Source of the DNA: Elysia chlorotica
Lineage: Eukaryota > Mollusca > Gastropoda > Plakobranchidae
Direction of reading: 5' to 3'
Assembly (NCBI GenBank): GCA_003991915.1
Contig: RQTK01000218.1
Coordinates: 8,654-72,653, forward strand
DNA length: 64,000 nucleotides
The notes below the pieces were generated by a model, which worked only from the letters and a program-made list of their open reading frames with translations, was not told the DNA's origin and ran no database searches. The position numbers and the translations under genes were made by a program. This document shows positions 32,771 through 60,800 of this stretch, in pieces. Positions within the stretch are counted from its first letter, which is position 1. Every line of letters starts with the position of its first letter.

Positions 32771-33249
32771 GAAACCTTGCGGACATTAAACTCACCAGAG
32801 TGTACTTTTTGTCATAAAGAAGTAAATATTGTTTAACTTAACATAGAATCTTGTTTGAAGCAAAGACGTTTGTTATACCAAAGGAAAAGAGATTGCCAAC
32901 AGCGTGTGAACAGCGACCATGACAGAGTGCTGGCAAAACAGAGGACACGCGCTCGCTGAACCCTCGCCAAGTAGTGCTCTCTCTTAAAATGCATTTTCGT
33001 CAGCTAAGATGAGAGACGATACAGCCCTAAAATTGTACATGTACCTATGTTTTTGTTTTTCTCCAAAACTGTGCACGGTTTTTACTGAGCGAGCCGTCAG
33101 GTCCTTGCACTCTGCTGCTGGCCGACACACGTCCTGGGTTGGAAAGAGAAACTTGAAATACTTGTGGTGGATATAATACGCTCTTTTTCATTTGCAAGGA
33201 GGAGTGAGGAATTGAGGGCATGAGCTGGTTTCTCAGCAGCAAGGCTATT

Positions 33250-33375
33250 TCAAAGACGGGTCCCAAGACTAACATCTCACAATAATTATTTAGTGCTGTC
33301 CACACAGTCAGTGCGGATATACCAGGACTCATGTTCAGCCGACCACAACCAGTGCGATACAAAATGGGACAAATA
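33250..33375 (-). mobile_element. SINE body fragment
   Basis: The plus strand shows 'gacgggtcccaagactaaca', then 'tagtgctgtccacacag', 'actcatgttcagccgaccac' and 'gggacaaataaat' in family order. No head or tail is intact. Confidence 0.6.
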
Positions 33376-35429
33376 AATTTTGAACGCAGTTTGATCAAAG
33401 TCTGATAGAATGATCAACATGTGATTGAATAAAAAACTGACTGAAGAACAACTGCGGAAAAGTGATCGCATTTTAGTTTTGGTTGCAGTTGTTAGTCTAG
33501 AGGCTTATGGGCAAACTGAGATTCGCTTTGTATCCCCCCCCCCGCCCCCTTTTCCACATCACAAATAACAAAACGAATAAACGAAAACAAAATAGATAAA
33601 AACAAGTATTATCTTTTTAGACATACAGGATGTCTATAGTTTAATGGATGGGTGCATTTTTCAATTAATTCCTTTGAGGATTAAAAAAGAATGGCTGCGT
33701 AAGATTATGTAGACATAGGAGATTTTTCGGTGAGTACATGAACATAGTATGTCAGTGCCACAGAGGGTTGGAAACCATTCGCGTATCTACCACATCATGC
33801 AATATTTATCCTGTGTTCCCTGACAAGTGGGCAGGATGCGCAGCAGCCCGTGGCTCTGGTGCCACTTAATCAATAGGATGGCGTCCTGCGATCAGACATC
33901 CCCCCGATACCGACAGCTGAGGCATACAGCCTTACACCCAACCTTGCGTGTGGGATGGAGTGCTCTCACATTGTCTGTGATTCTTTAGTGTTCTTGGATA
34001 AGTTGCAATCACAGCGATACCTATCTTCAAAGGATCAAAATAATACAATTGTATCTGTGAAAGTTGCGCTTTCTTTTCAAGATTCTTCCATTTCTCTGTT
34101 CAGTTTGCTTTGGTGACGTTCTGAACAGAAAGAGAAAATACTTATGTTTTCATTTAGCTCAACCAAGGACTTAGAATATCGGAAGACACGGCAGAATACT
34201 GATAGAAATCGTATTCAGAAAATGATGACACTCAGAATTGACTAGATTTAGTATGTGCCAGTCTTGGTCCATGTGATCATAAATTAATTTGAATGTGTGC
34301 ATGTGATGTACACAGTGAGTATTATTAGTTTTCATGGGTGATTTTGAACATGTATGTTTCTTAGAATTGGATAGATTATGTGGGTCCTGATATAAATTAT
34401 TCCTTTTATCTGCAGCAAGCTTTGTAAAACAATATTTTAAATGAAATGATATACATGTAAGCTTGCTAGTATACTGCCAAGAAATGTCGTGATTGCGGTT
34501 TGCGGGAGTAAATCGTTACACCACAATGGTCAATGAATTGTGGTACACCAGTCAGAGCAAACTTTAGTGGACGTCGACAATCCACTGGTCTGTGAAATGC
34601 TGCACTGCATCAGAAGAAAGAAAATGAACTTCCTGAACACCATTGACTGACAATAGCACCACCACATAGTATGGCGATTGTTTTGTACAAGTTACTCTTG
34701 ACACAGTAAGTCCAATACAAATTAAACAAAACAAAACCAAGACGAAACAAAAACCTCGAATTGAGAACTATTTCGAACCACAGTGTGGCCCTATAACTTT
34801 AAAACTACTAATCCCCCACCCCCTACCCTCTATAGGCCATCAAACTTTGAGACTTCAGGTATTCCCTGGGCCGTAGGTAGCCTACAACCAAAGATATCTT
34901 TGCTACAACGCCACGGTAGCTTAACAATAACTCTTCGTAAGAATTTATAGACGGATACCGCTACGCTGTACTTTCGGAGCTTTCAGGGCAGTAAAACACT
35001 ATAAGCTCATGACAACAGCGTGCGCTTTACTATGCATGTACTAGTGGACGTGGTGATTTTTTATTCCCTTCTTGTAAAAAGAAAATAATCGTCTTTTTGT
35101 GCAAGAAGTTTTTTCTTTAAAAAAGGGGGATAAAGCAACAAAAAAAAAACAACAACACAATAACAACAAAGAAACAAAGAAACAAAAAATAACAAAACAA
35201 ACAAACAACAAACCAGTCCTTCATTAATTTGGGGAGAAGGTAAACGCCCCTTTCCTTCGTCACTATTGTCGTGAATATTTTAGGTGTACCTCTTACTAAT
35301 TCTTAGTCTCTTTCAATTGTCATCCTTGATCAAAGTGCTTTGGAGTTCGATGTTCATCAATGTTGTGACATGTCCTGACTATCAATCTATCTAAACACCC
35401 TCGAACAAAAAATAACTGGCAATGCTTTG

Positions 35430-35580
35430 AAGATTCACTCGGACCAGGTCTTTCGTGCGCCAGGTATGCCTCGAGTGCTCGCGATGAATATCTGTGATGG
35501 GAAATGTTTAGACGCTTTTCTGTATGCGGTCCATGTTTGACTCACGTAGAGCAGAGTGCACAGAACACATGCCCCATAGA
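35430..35580 (-). mobile_element. LINE fragment after the RT domain
   Basis: The minus-strand translation reads 'CVLCTLLYVSQTWTAYRKAS', the well-known 'LLYGSETWT' block of non-LTR polymerases, followed by decayed sequence. It is a short relic; the clade is not determined. Confidence 0.6.
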
Positions 35581-37939
35581 TCTAGACCTTTCCGTCATAA
35601 TGTTTTGTCCGTTCTCACTTGTTTTGTCAGCTTATCAGAAGTAGCAGGAGTTTTATCTTAACGTCAATCGTAGACGTGAGAGCGAAAGTTGACCATATCC
35701 AACAGAACTTGTGCAAGACCTGGAGTTGTTTGCCATCAGGCTTGAATAGTCTTGCACTGCTTTCTACCCACCAGGGGCGACTAGCATCTTCCCGTTCATT
35801 GTTCAAACCGAATAATTGCCGTGTATAATAGGCGGCCCATTATCTTTGGTACCAGTCAAACTTGTGTAATAGTGGTAGTGGAGCTTTTTGTTATCTCTCA
35901 ATGTCTTCTAATCTTTGTTCACCTCTCTGTCGGAGTTGTCATGCCTAAAATGTATAAAATTAAGCTTTAAGTGGAAATCCCTAAGAGCAAATGTTCGAGG
36001 TAATGCAAAAAAAAAAAAAAAAGTTAGAAAGAAAGACTTTGAGTGAAAATGATCGCTTTGTGGGATTACCGTCCACTTGTAAATGCACCGGCATTAAATC
36101 GCCTAAAGGCTTGCCACCCAAAGAGAACATCTTTATTTAATACTATTGTACCATTAAGCTCCCAAGTCTCCTAGAGGTCATATTAAATATTGAATTATAG
36201 AATTCTTTCAACGTTCGCGTGTGCTAGGTTTTAGTTATGTACAGTTTTTATTGATTTCACCCCATATGCACGTCATAGAGAATGCCACTGAAATGAAATC
36301 ATTAACCCAAGATGCTCAGTACATAAATATGTGCAAAGGGAATAAGATGGATGCAAATCTAGATCTGATATAGATCTAGACATTTTTTTGATAAATATCT
36401 TTGATGTGGGCGTTGTAAAAAAAATCCCATTTATAACACACGTATCCGTCAAATAAAAAGACATTAAAATCCAAGCCTGTGGACTAGATCTAGATTTATA
36501 TCTATAACTCAAGCTGTTTTAGTAAAGCAAAAAGATACAATTAGATCTAAACAATAATAAATTCACACCAAGAAAAGAGAAGCAATGTAATTATGAATAG
36601 GATCTAGGTTACGTTAAAAATCCACTATATAGAATATATGTTTACATAATTGATTCAGGTGTTAATACTCTAAAGTTGCTATTGGGAGACTAAAGTTATA
36701 TTTTGTGTAATTAGATCTAGATTAGATGAAATTAATGAAACATCCAGGATGGTGATGTTGGCAATAAATTAATTCTAAAGATCGCTTAAATTTAGCATTA
36801 CCAACAGTGTTCTGGGCCAAGTTGCTTGACAATTATAGTCGACGCAAAATTTCCTTTCGTTTGCGTCTATAATGTATTAAGTTTTGGAGAGTGACTTTTA
36901 AGGCCATGCTATATTTTCATGGTCTACAACAGCAGCGTCGGGTGGGTTGGAAAACGCATGAGGCTGACCAGTATCTAGTGCCGTCAAAGGTTTCATCACA
37001 GACAACCTGTCCAATATTAAGCTCAATTATTTTTAGCTTAAGAAAGACTTGAAAGCAACACAAACAATGTAATTGGGTCAGCCCAATAATTATAGGTGGT
37101 GAGATATTTCAGGGCTTAAGCCCCAAACAGTCTAAACTTTTATTTAAATACACTAGGCACTACTGTAGGATACGCAAAACAGGCGTTTGAAACGATGGCT
37201 TGTAGTAGCGTTGTAAAATACTCAAACCAACTACATGTACATGAACTTTTTAACGGCACAAATCGAGACCTCACAGGGCTTGAGCCTACCGTGGCTGTCA
37301 TGATAGGACTGGGTGAATGTCGGGGTGACAGTTTGGTATTACTATGAGTTATGAAGTCATAATAACCAAGTTTATTTGAGTTGGAAATAAGTATAATTAG
37401 AAAATCAATACACACACTTTATGAATTAGGTTGAGCAATTATAATGCTAAACTCGCCCAAACAGTAGGGTGGGGCTTAACCCCCGAGCCCGGGACCAGAC
37501 GACGCCACTGACCAAACAGAGGGTTTAAGGGGATAGCATATCAACATGGGTCTCATGTCGGCATTTTGAAAAAGACAATCATTTTTAACTTTTTCAGCAA
37601 ATTTACGGCGGCACGTGGGAATTAGTTGTTCCACAATCAATAGAAACCCAAACTTCAAGAAATAACAGAAACAAGCTCTGAAATATTTAAAATAGAAATT
37701 AACAAACCAAGCTTTAAGAGCAACCAACATTACAAGATTGTTTATTTAACTTTGAAAACAATGAAAACCTTTTCAGCAACCATTCAAACATTTTAACTAT
37801 CTCCTAACAGATGACAGCAATGGATTGCTCGTAATCGCTTAAACAGCAACTTTAAGGGAAGTACTGATTTGAGAGAAAAAATGCAAACTCACAGAGGCGC
37901 CCACAACTGCATGAACAATGGCGTGCCTGGAGAGTGAGG

Positions 37940-47946
<10,007 letters not shown>

Positions 47947-48043
47947 AATACGCCATATTGAGGGAATAGTCGGAAACGAGATGGGTTTCTGCATGTTTGG
48001 AATGGAAGGAATGGACTCTTTGTGACTAGAAAAAAAGAACCGA

Positions 48044-48044
48044 A

Positions 48045-48101
<57 letters not shown>
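48044..48101. repeat. (ATT)n microsatellite
   Basis: About 19 ATT units, roughly 100 bases after the kinase stop and probably within its 3' UTR. Confidence 0.96.
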
Positions 48102-48291
48102 CATAACTATTCATTTTCTTACAATACTAGTTACAATTAATATTTCCTCACCTAGACCTCCGGTAGTGGTTCCAATAGTTAACATCGTTATTGCAAACAA
48201 TGACATGACAACGAAGATGTGCAATTATTAAGTTAAATCCCATTCTTCTCTCTTTAAATTTTATGTTTATATAAAATACAGTGTCATTCTC

Positions 48292-48297
48292 AATAAA
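48292..48297 (+). terminator. Poly(A) signal candidate for DYRK2-like
   Basis: AATAAA about 345 bases after the stop codon. Confidence 0.4.
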
Positions 48298-50348
48298 AAG
48301 AACTAAACATGAATTTCATGTAGTTCCACAGAAGCCCTTGACTTTCTAGCCTTAGTAGGCCTACTACTAGTTCCAGAGATTATGCTGTATTTTACAGCTA
48401 CAAACTTTGCCTGCTAACCTAACTAGAGATTATCTCTTTCAATTAAATAGCAGTTGGTACATTACATAGTGACTTCTCACGAGTCAATATTGCATATAGT
48501 ATGTTTCTAATTAAGAGTTGGAAAGATATCAAAGGCTATAATTGTGCATTGCAAATGGATCAATGATCAAAGAGTTACATTTCTATGTAAGTAACAGACA
48601 TTTTGCTCCATAGATTAATATATTCCAATTTTGTATCAACTGGAAGCATTCAGTATTACTTGATAACTATTTTACAACCATGATGATTAAGATTAAAATG
48701 TTTATACATGTATTATTACAGTACCAAATGTATATGCACGCAGAGTGATTTAGATTTTTAATTATGACCTAAATGTGTTTTAAAAAGTGTAGAACCTCAA
48801 ATTTTTAGTATTTTTTTTCCCTTTGATTATCAAAGAATTTCTCCAAAACCTACACAGTTTATTCAAATTCAAACTATAGCTCATTTAAGTAAAGAATTTA
48901 ATTTATAAGAGGTGCTTTCATTAACAACTCTTTCCATCTTCAACACAGTATAGCTAGCCTTGCTTGTCGTTAGATAACAGACATTTTAGAAATTATAAAA
49001 GGTTGTGTCTGTGGGGTTTAATGATTGACACATGTGTGTCTAACATTCATTGCAGTTCTTCTGTGGAGTGTTATGAAGTCAATACTAGGTTGCACATGTA
49101 CAACTCACTGTGCATTTACATATTTCTTAAGAATTTATCATTGGAATATAATATGTCAACAACTCTGGGTTGTTTTTTTTTTTCTCCACGTTTTATGACA
49201 TAATTCTTACTTTCTAATTTGTATGAACTTATAATTTCATATGTACTGAATTGTTATGTGTATATGTATACAGTTATGTATATTGTGTGTTTTCCCCTCA
49301 TAGTCCTAAACTAAAGTATGGAACCAGATTACTCAGTCAAAAGTGTACTGTGTAGTGCCCTAGACCCACAAGCAGAACGCCCAAGGTGAAATTGTTGCAC
49401 TCCCAACCCCCCCTCCCAGTAAAACGAGACGAAGAGGAGTTCACACTAAACAGAGCCATATTTTGATCAACAACAGATAAACCATTGGTGTGGTGCCTAT
49501 GTGTTACGACTGAGACTATTAAAGTCAAACAAAATAGTATGTGATTCATGTACTTGGAATAGGAATAACATTTTTATTAGATAAGTGAAACATTAGTTTG
49601 GGATTTCTTTTTTCTCATTCAAATTGCTTATAAATGAATTTCCATTTAAAAAGGGCACTTAAAAAAAACAAAAAAAAACAGCAACCTTTGTACTCTTTAG
49701 CTTTGTTGAAAAGAAATTATCACCCTTTTAGCAAAAACCAAAACAAAACAAAAAACAACTAAAAAGCTCCTACGGAAGAAAGCCTACTCAACATGGTCAA
49801 AAGTATTTCCATGTAAAACTGCATCCCCAATCATTAAACTATAGTTTCACAAGAAGCAAAAATTTAACAACTTTTAATGAATACTGTACACATACTTCTG
49901 AAACTGCTGCTAAAAAATTGAATAACACTGTAAGATATCTGAGTCAGAAGAAGCTGATATATGTACAACTCATTCATAGCACTAGTGTACACTTTCCAGT
50001 CTATACAATGCAAGAATGTTTTTAATAATTACAGCCATAGTAATGTCTTAAAATGTTATGGTTATAAACACATTAAATTTAAATAAAGTCTTTCATTTAA
50101 TTTGATCTTGCATTGTTTGAAGAATGTTTTTATGGCTATGCATTTTGTGCCAGTTTTTGACATCACATTTGTTACATTGTGGCTCTTGTTGACTTCCTTG
50201 TGAACAATTCTATCCCTGCATGCCTAAAGTCTAAAACACTGGTGACCTTAGAGAAGATCATTTTTCATTTACTGTACATTAAGGATTCACAACTTTTTTT
50301 TAGTTTAAACTGTTAAAAAACTGCACCAGATTGGTCTCTAATGTCATT

Positions 50349-50354
50349 TTTATT
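50349..50354 (-). terminator. Poly(A) signal candidate for TACO1
   Basis: AATAAA on the minus strand (TTTATT on plus), about 530 bases after the TACO1 stop. One of several possible AT-rich sites. Confidence 0.3.
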
Positions 50355-50882
50355 TGACCAATGACAGAAAACCCATGACTATGAGGTCAATTAACTTTTC
50401 AAACTTGATCAATCGCTGCCAGTGGCCAATAAATAATTGATTTACGTGTTATCTGAAAAAGTCTAATAATCACCTTAAAGATGCATACAAAATTTTGTTT
50501 CTGAAAAAAACATCCCATAAGTCTGTGTTTTAAGAGTTAAAATGGTAGAGTTGTTCACAAACACAATACATTACTGTACAGAGCTGGTGGCCATCTATAA
50601 ATGCAGCAAACCAAAGTGCATTACACAAATATTAAAAATATTAAACATAAATAGGGAAAAAAACAAACAAACACACACATACCTAGACAGGTTGCAATCT
50701 CTGAATAACTAACAACGGGAGAAAATTATAGAAAGCTTGATTTACTGAATTTAATAGTACTCTTGTGCTTTTCAGAAATAACATCATTTACTTTCATACT
50801 TGTAAAAACAATAAGCTTATCATAGACATCCAAATTAGACATGACAGACTAAAAATTAAACATGGCTGTAGTTAGCTTATTG

Positions 50883-55384
<4,502 letters not shown>

Positions 55385-56269
55385 CTTGGAGTTTTCAGAC
55401 TGCTCTAAATTTGCATGGCTGTCTCCGTCTTTCTTGTGTTAAATTTGAGGAAAAAAAAAAGTTATTCATGAACTGAAAACAATATTTCAACAATTTTCTT
55501 CACTGCTCTCGTAAAAAAAATTGTACGATGTGAAAAATATAAAAGAAGAATTACAGGAATTTTAAATAATTTTAGTATCATGGAATCTGCTTTTAAAACA
55601 AAAACTCTGTTTGACTTGTTTATAATACTATGGCTTTATAAACTATTTCTGACGCCTCTATAAAACGTCACTGTCACTTCACAGTGACTGTTTAATATAA
55701 ACTTGGAATAAAAAAAACTTTCAGGCCGTCCACAAGAGGTTTATTAAATAATAATCTTAAGCGGATTTCACTGCAGTAACTTGTAACCACTTTACAGTCT
55801 GTGACTAAAAGTAAAACCTGAACAAGGTTAATAAAAACTTTATGGTGTACTATAATATTGCACTTGAAAATTATAACTTTTGTTTTAAACATCACTAGCC
55901 TAACTTAATAGACAAAATCTATTAAATTTGAAATCAGGGACTTTGATGAAGTACGCCAGAGATACATCTTAAAAAAAAAAAAATACTCCCCCCGTAATCA
56001 ATACTATTTTGATTAAAATCCAATTCAATTTATGCAGGCAATAAAGTAGATTATATGAATTTTAAAGTAAATTCCAAAAATCATTAGGTCATTGCTTACT
56101 AACGATAACATTAATTTTTTTCTACAAGAAAGCGTTAGAATTTGTTTTTGTTGATGTTTGTTTGTGTATGACTATGAGAGAGAGGTGAGGGAGTGAGAGA
56201 GAGATGGAAAAATTATAATAACAGCACCCAACCACAGAAGTGCCATTTTAATAACTTGGAAAGAAGACA

Positions 56270-56820
56270 GTGAATTAAAAAAAATGGAAAAGATCCTAGG
56301 ATTGATTAGGAGGTCTATTTTTGGATGGAGAAAGTATGAAAATGCTGTAATTTACCGCAGTGGTTAGACCACATAGTTCTAGAATGTGCTAATTATGTAA
56401 TTTGGTCCAGAAGACACCAGAAGGACAAGAACTTAATAGAGGGAGTGCTGCGAAGAGCTACAAAACTAGTACCAAGATTACTGAAGAGCGCCAGAACAGC
56501 TCAAAATCCCAAGTATGTAGTATTATTAGACAAAGACAAAGAAGTATACAAATACATACATGTAATGTATGATGTTTGCAGGCCGCTTACAACTGACGAG
56601 GCATAAAAAAACAACAACAGAGGGCACTTGTAACCAAAAGCTAAGAAAGATTTAATAACAACTGGAGCACATGAACACTTCTCCCCTTTTAGAGTGACCA
56701 ACACCTGGAACAGTCTACCAGAGGACATTGTAATTTTACTGTAAATGCCCCAAAACTCAAGAGCTTCAAGAATCGAATTGACAAATTGTGGAAGGAATAC
56801 ATGTATAAGTTTTGAAAGTA
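56270..56820 (+). mobile_element. CR1/L2-like LINE, C-terminal end
   Basis: Pieces on plus read 'KILGLIRRSIFGWRKYENAV', 'YRSVVRPH', 'EGVLRRATKLVPRLLKSART', 'TTGAHEHFSPFRVTNTWNSL' and 'PEDIV', the terminal block of CR1/L2-type polymerases ending in the 'VxxWNSLP' motif. Frameshifts show that it is dead. Confidence 0.8.
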
Positions 56821-57612
56821 ACCTTGGGAGCGCATATAAAGTAATATGGGCAGAGGCAAGAGACTATAAGAACGGGGAAAAGAGCCAGGCCTAACAACAC
56901 TCCGAAATACTACGTGTATCATATTGTCATAACAATTTTTAACATACATTCGATTTATCCGACCTATAGAAACCTGCACCAATAAACTGTGGGAGTACCT
57001 GAGTAAGAGAACCAGTTACAGTGCAAAAAAGGCAAGTCCAACCCACTTGTAGTCACAATGGATAGGTCTAGAGAATCTAGAATTTCCTTTCAACCAATGT
57101 TAACCATAGTAGAGCGGCTTAATCGGGATAGTAAAAGTGGAAACGTCTCCACAACATAATGCACGGTAAAGTTATCAATATAGCGTTTAAACACGCAGCT
57201 AAGTCCCTGGGATTGAATCGAATGATTGACTGATTGGTTTGATTTACACAACTCACAAACAAAACAGAGAGTCAGACTGTCAGAGGCAGAGATAATTATT
57301 GGGATGGGATTAAATGTAGATCTAATATTTGTAAAGGTCACAGTTAGTGACAGTTAAGTATTGCATAAACGCTCTTTTCTATAAAAAGTTCAATATAAGT
57401 TCTGCTAAACTGCTTGCAATCTATAAAATTATCTAAACAGCTGATTATATGATATATATTTACTAAAATAATATTATGATATCACATAGTTATAAATATT
57501 TTTTTGTTAATCGAAAAATTTCAATAAAATTTGTTTTTCACAAAAATACAAAACTTATTTTGAGCTTTTCTAAAGTTTATAAGCGATATCCTGGGCCTAT
57601 CAATAAAAAGAG

Positions 57613-57622
57613 GCGCATGCGT
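57613..57622. promoter_or_regulatory. NRF-1-like palindrome upstream of PWWP2
   Basis: GCGCATGCGT, matching the core of the NRF-1 site, 48 bases before the PWWP2 ATG in an otherwise AT-rich area. The start context 'aaatatggcgaac' also resembles a YY1 site. Function is inferred from the motif only. Confidence 0.4.
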
Positions 57623-57669
57623 GTTGGGCTGTTGGCTCTGGCTGTGTAAAACTTCAACAGGAAACAAAT

Positions 57670-57818
57670 ATGGCGAACCCAAACATTGAAAATGAAACAC
57701 TAGTCAAAGGAGTTCGTTTGACTGTGATCGTCGAATATTCATTTGAAAACTTAATTGCAGTCTTCCTCTTTCATAATGGAAAAGAGTTCCGTGGAGTTTT
57801 ACTGGAAAATGATACTGG
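57670..57818 (+). CDS. PWWP2: PWWP2 exon 1
   Basis: ATG at 57670 in a good context (aatATGG). The donor is ACTGG/GTACGA after 57818, phase 2. The frame runs on past the donor to a stop at 57909, but the join to 61725 restores the family pattern. It codes 49 residues plus a split Gly. Confidence 0.85.
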
Positions 57819-60800
57819 GTACGAAATCAAGGGTCAAAAGGACTTGATATGTTTATCTAGATTAGTCACTCTAGAATCTTTCAGTTTTCTGGGATCTAGA
57901 TCTAGATAGATCTAGATCTAGATTCTAGTCTACAATGCAGAAATCAACTTATCAAGATGAGATCCATGATTTATAACAATTACTTGTGTATAACTTTGGC
58001 ACCCTTTTATAATAGTTCCATGTAATTTTTAGGTACATGAGAGCGCTTAAGAAGTAGCAGCAAGAGATTTATTAGTAGGCTAATTGTAAAGAAGAGGTAC
58101 TCGATCTAGTGTGCTCCATTAGCAGCTCAGGCAATCACATAGGCCTATATCCCAAGGTAGATGCAGATCCAGGCAAGGCAAAAGACACTCCAAGACTGGC
58201 TTTAGAATCTACATCCCCTGAAGAGAGTATACATCACCACAACCTAATTCTCTGACATCACACTTACCTAGTCTAACTTTTATTAAAGGCATTTCTAATT
58301 CTAGGCAAACCTAACACAACTCACAACACACTCTTACTTGATTCCTCATATGAAAAGAGGATGGCCACAGGCATTTTGTTACCATTTGAATAATTATATT
58401 TTAAGCCCAATTCTATCTATCTAGATTTAAGGTAACATTAAATCTTAAAAAATAATTCCATAATTTTTTTTGTTAATTATTTATTGCTTTTGGTTACAAG
58501 TAATCATCTGTGAATGCAATTTGTAGGAAAAAAAAGCTATTACATATGTTGTTAGTTTTACAGTAATACTTAAGGTTAACTTTTAAAAGTAGTCGGTGGA
58601 GGGGAGTGTTGGGAAAGGGAGTTACGTGATGTGAGCAATTGTGAAGAAGATTTAATGTAATATTCAGTAATTCTATGTGGATCGTACTCCCAGGTGCTGT
58701 GCTGTGCGACAACCACTTGTAACATGCCCATGAGCAGATATATTTAATTTTTTTTCCCTAATTTCTATGGATATTTTTTACTACTGTGATATAAATTCTA
58801 ATGATGAGTGTATAAGTCTTATAAATTGCATTATGTGCATGTTTCCTGATAATGTATTACTGTAATTACACACAAACTGTGCCAAACATGATTCAGTACA
58901 AGTTAGCAGATTTGTACAAACTAGACGTGTCACTTTTTGTTATAAACCCCAAAACTGACATACCTAAAGAGATCAGGATAAGAAAACAGGGGAACAAAGG
59001 AGGTGTCAGAGGTAGAAATAATAGAAGAGGTGCCTAGTTTTTTGACATTTTTTAAGAACTTTAGAAGCCAAGAAGGTTTCCACTTACAGTTACACATGTG
59101 TGATAGAAATACTAAATGTAGAAATTAAATTTGAAAGATGTTCATCATAGGGACTAAGACAGGAGGGGGTTTATGTATAAAATTCACAATGATGCAAGCC
59201 CAAAATAATAGTATTATAATTATTAAAATATAGTAAACAACCCCAATATTGAGTACCGTATTAACCTTGACAGGACACATGTATGCAAGATCTTGAGACC
59301 ATTATCAATAGCTATCTCTACCCACACAATTATTTATTTTCTAAAAGAGTATACTAATTTTTTCCTCTATCGTTTGGAGTGATCAGCACCTCTTAGACCT
59401 ACTTGTTTAGTAGCTCTAATTGGGTCAATTAAATAACTGGTGTATTTCGGGACCCACTTTATAAATCCCCTGTATTGAAAAAAATGGACATTGTATATAT
59501 ATGTCTCCCTGGTTTATTTAGTATTACCTAAGTCTAATTTAACCCTTGTTTAAGTATTCTGAGCAGCGGATGGATAGGAAAGCAGTGAGCCTTTTTGGAA
59601 GTTTTTGCATCACAATGACATCATTATCCTCATCATCGGGGCTCCTTCTCCTTTTGGAGGATGGATGCCACGGATCTCAATCTTTCATGGTCTCTTGCAA
59701 TTTCACAGCATTGGTTGATTTTCAATCCAGTTGTTTCCTCAATGTTTTCTATCCAGCTCTTTCTTCTTCTTCCTCGTCCTCGTTTCCCTTCTATTTTTCC
59801 TTCCAGGGTGTCATGCCTTCTCACGGGTCCATAGTATGTCAATTTCCGCTTTTGTATGGTTTTGACGATTTCTGTTTGACTAAGAGATAGTTGTTTCAGA
59901 ACTTCGCTGTTTGTCTTTATATCTTTCCATGATGTCCTTATCATTTTTCTGTACATCCACATTTCCATTGCCTCTAGACGTTTCTTTAGGATCGATGTGA
60001 GTGTCCATGTTTCACAGGCAATTTAACCCTTGTTTAAGTATTCTTAGGAAAGCAGTGAGCCTTTTTTGAAATTTTAGTTTCTACTCTTTGTCTTATTCAG
60101 TGTACTTCTTCCACTCTTTCACCGCTCTCCCTCTGTCTCTCTATTTTTCACTTTACTCTTAATATCATCTTCTTCTCTCTTTCTCAGTCACTGTGTATTT
60201 CTGTTTGTCTCCTTCTATCTCCAATTCTCTGTGTTTGCCTCTCTCATCTGCTTGATATTGAAGGGATTTACAGCCTTAAATACATGGAATTAGAATTAAG
60301 ATGTGATTGTTCATAAAATACATGTAAAACCAAGAATGCACTGCGGAAACTTTCAACATTAATCCAAATCTTCTGCTATTGTTCTGTTCAACATTGGTCA
60401 GCAGTGTATTGACTTTTGCTATAATAAACTTTTGGGGAGGTAACATCCAAAAACAAGACAAGGACAGACTGAACAAAATTGTAAGAAAGGCAGGGGAAAT
60501 AGTATTTTTCGGTATAGCATTTGCATATTTGAAATCTATTCTCTCATTTTTTATGCATATTAATAGCGTTTCATTTGTTAACAATTTTTGGGTATAATAA
60601 GCAATATATTTTCATTTTTTTCTCCCTTTTTATTATATATTTTATGTACAGTTGTATTTTTTGTTTAATATGTACATTTGACTTGTATTATCTATTTTTA
60701 GTGTAAATGATATGTCAATCTCAATTTTCCCATAAGGGATTTATAATGTCATTCTTATCTTATCTAGTCTTCATTTTAAATGGATTTGTCATAGGATGTT

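Larger units (their letters stand above)
29561..37939. other. Intergenic region between KDM3 and DYRK2-like
   Basis: About 8.4 kb with no gene that could be supported. It contains SINE copies at 31005, 32140 and 33250, an RTE-like fragment at 31640-32115, a tRNA-like segment at 32690-32770 and a LINE fragment at 35430-35580. The rest (including 33.4-35.4 and 35.6-37.9 kb) is AT-rich with nothing recognised. A promoter or 5' exon of the kinase may lie in its right part. Confidence 0.7.
47947..50882. other. Convergent 3' region of DYRK2-like and TACO1
   Basis: About 2.9 kb of AT-rich sequence between two facing stop codons, presumably the two 3' UTRs. It holds an ATT run (48044-48101) and poly(A) signal candidates for both genes. 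No gene was recognised. Confidence 0.75.
55385..57669. other. Divergent region between TACO1 and PWWP2
   Basis: About 2.3 kb between two start codons facing away from each other, so both promoters should lie here. It is AT-rich and carries a LINE fragment (56270-56820). A small inverted repeat occurs at 55667-55688 (7-base arms). A GC-rich element sits just before the PWWP2 start. Confidence 0.75.

Noticed and set aside
59546..59890. Plus-strand frame of 114 codons
   Set aside because: It is the antisense of the RTE-like tail at 59601-60019.
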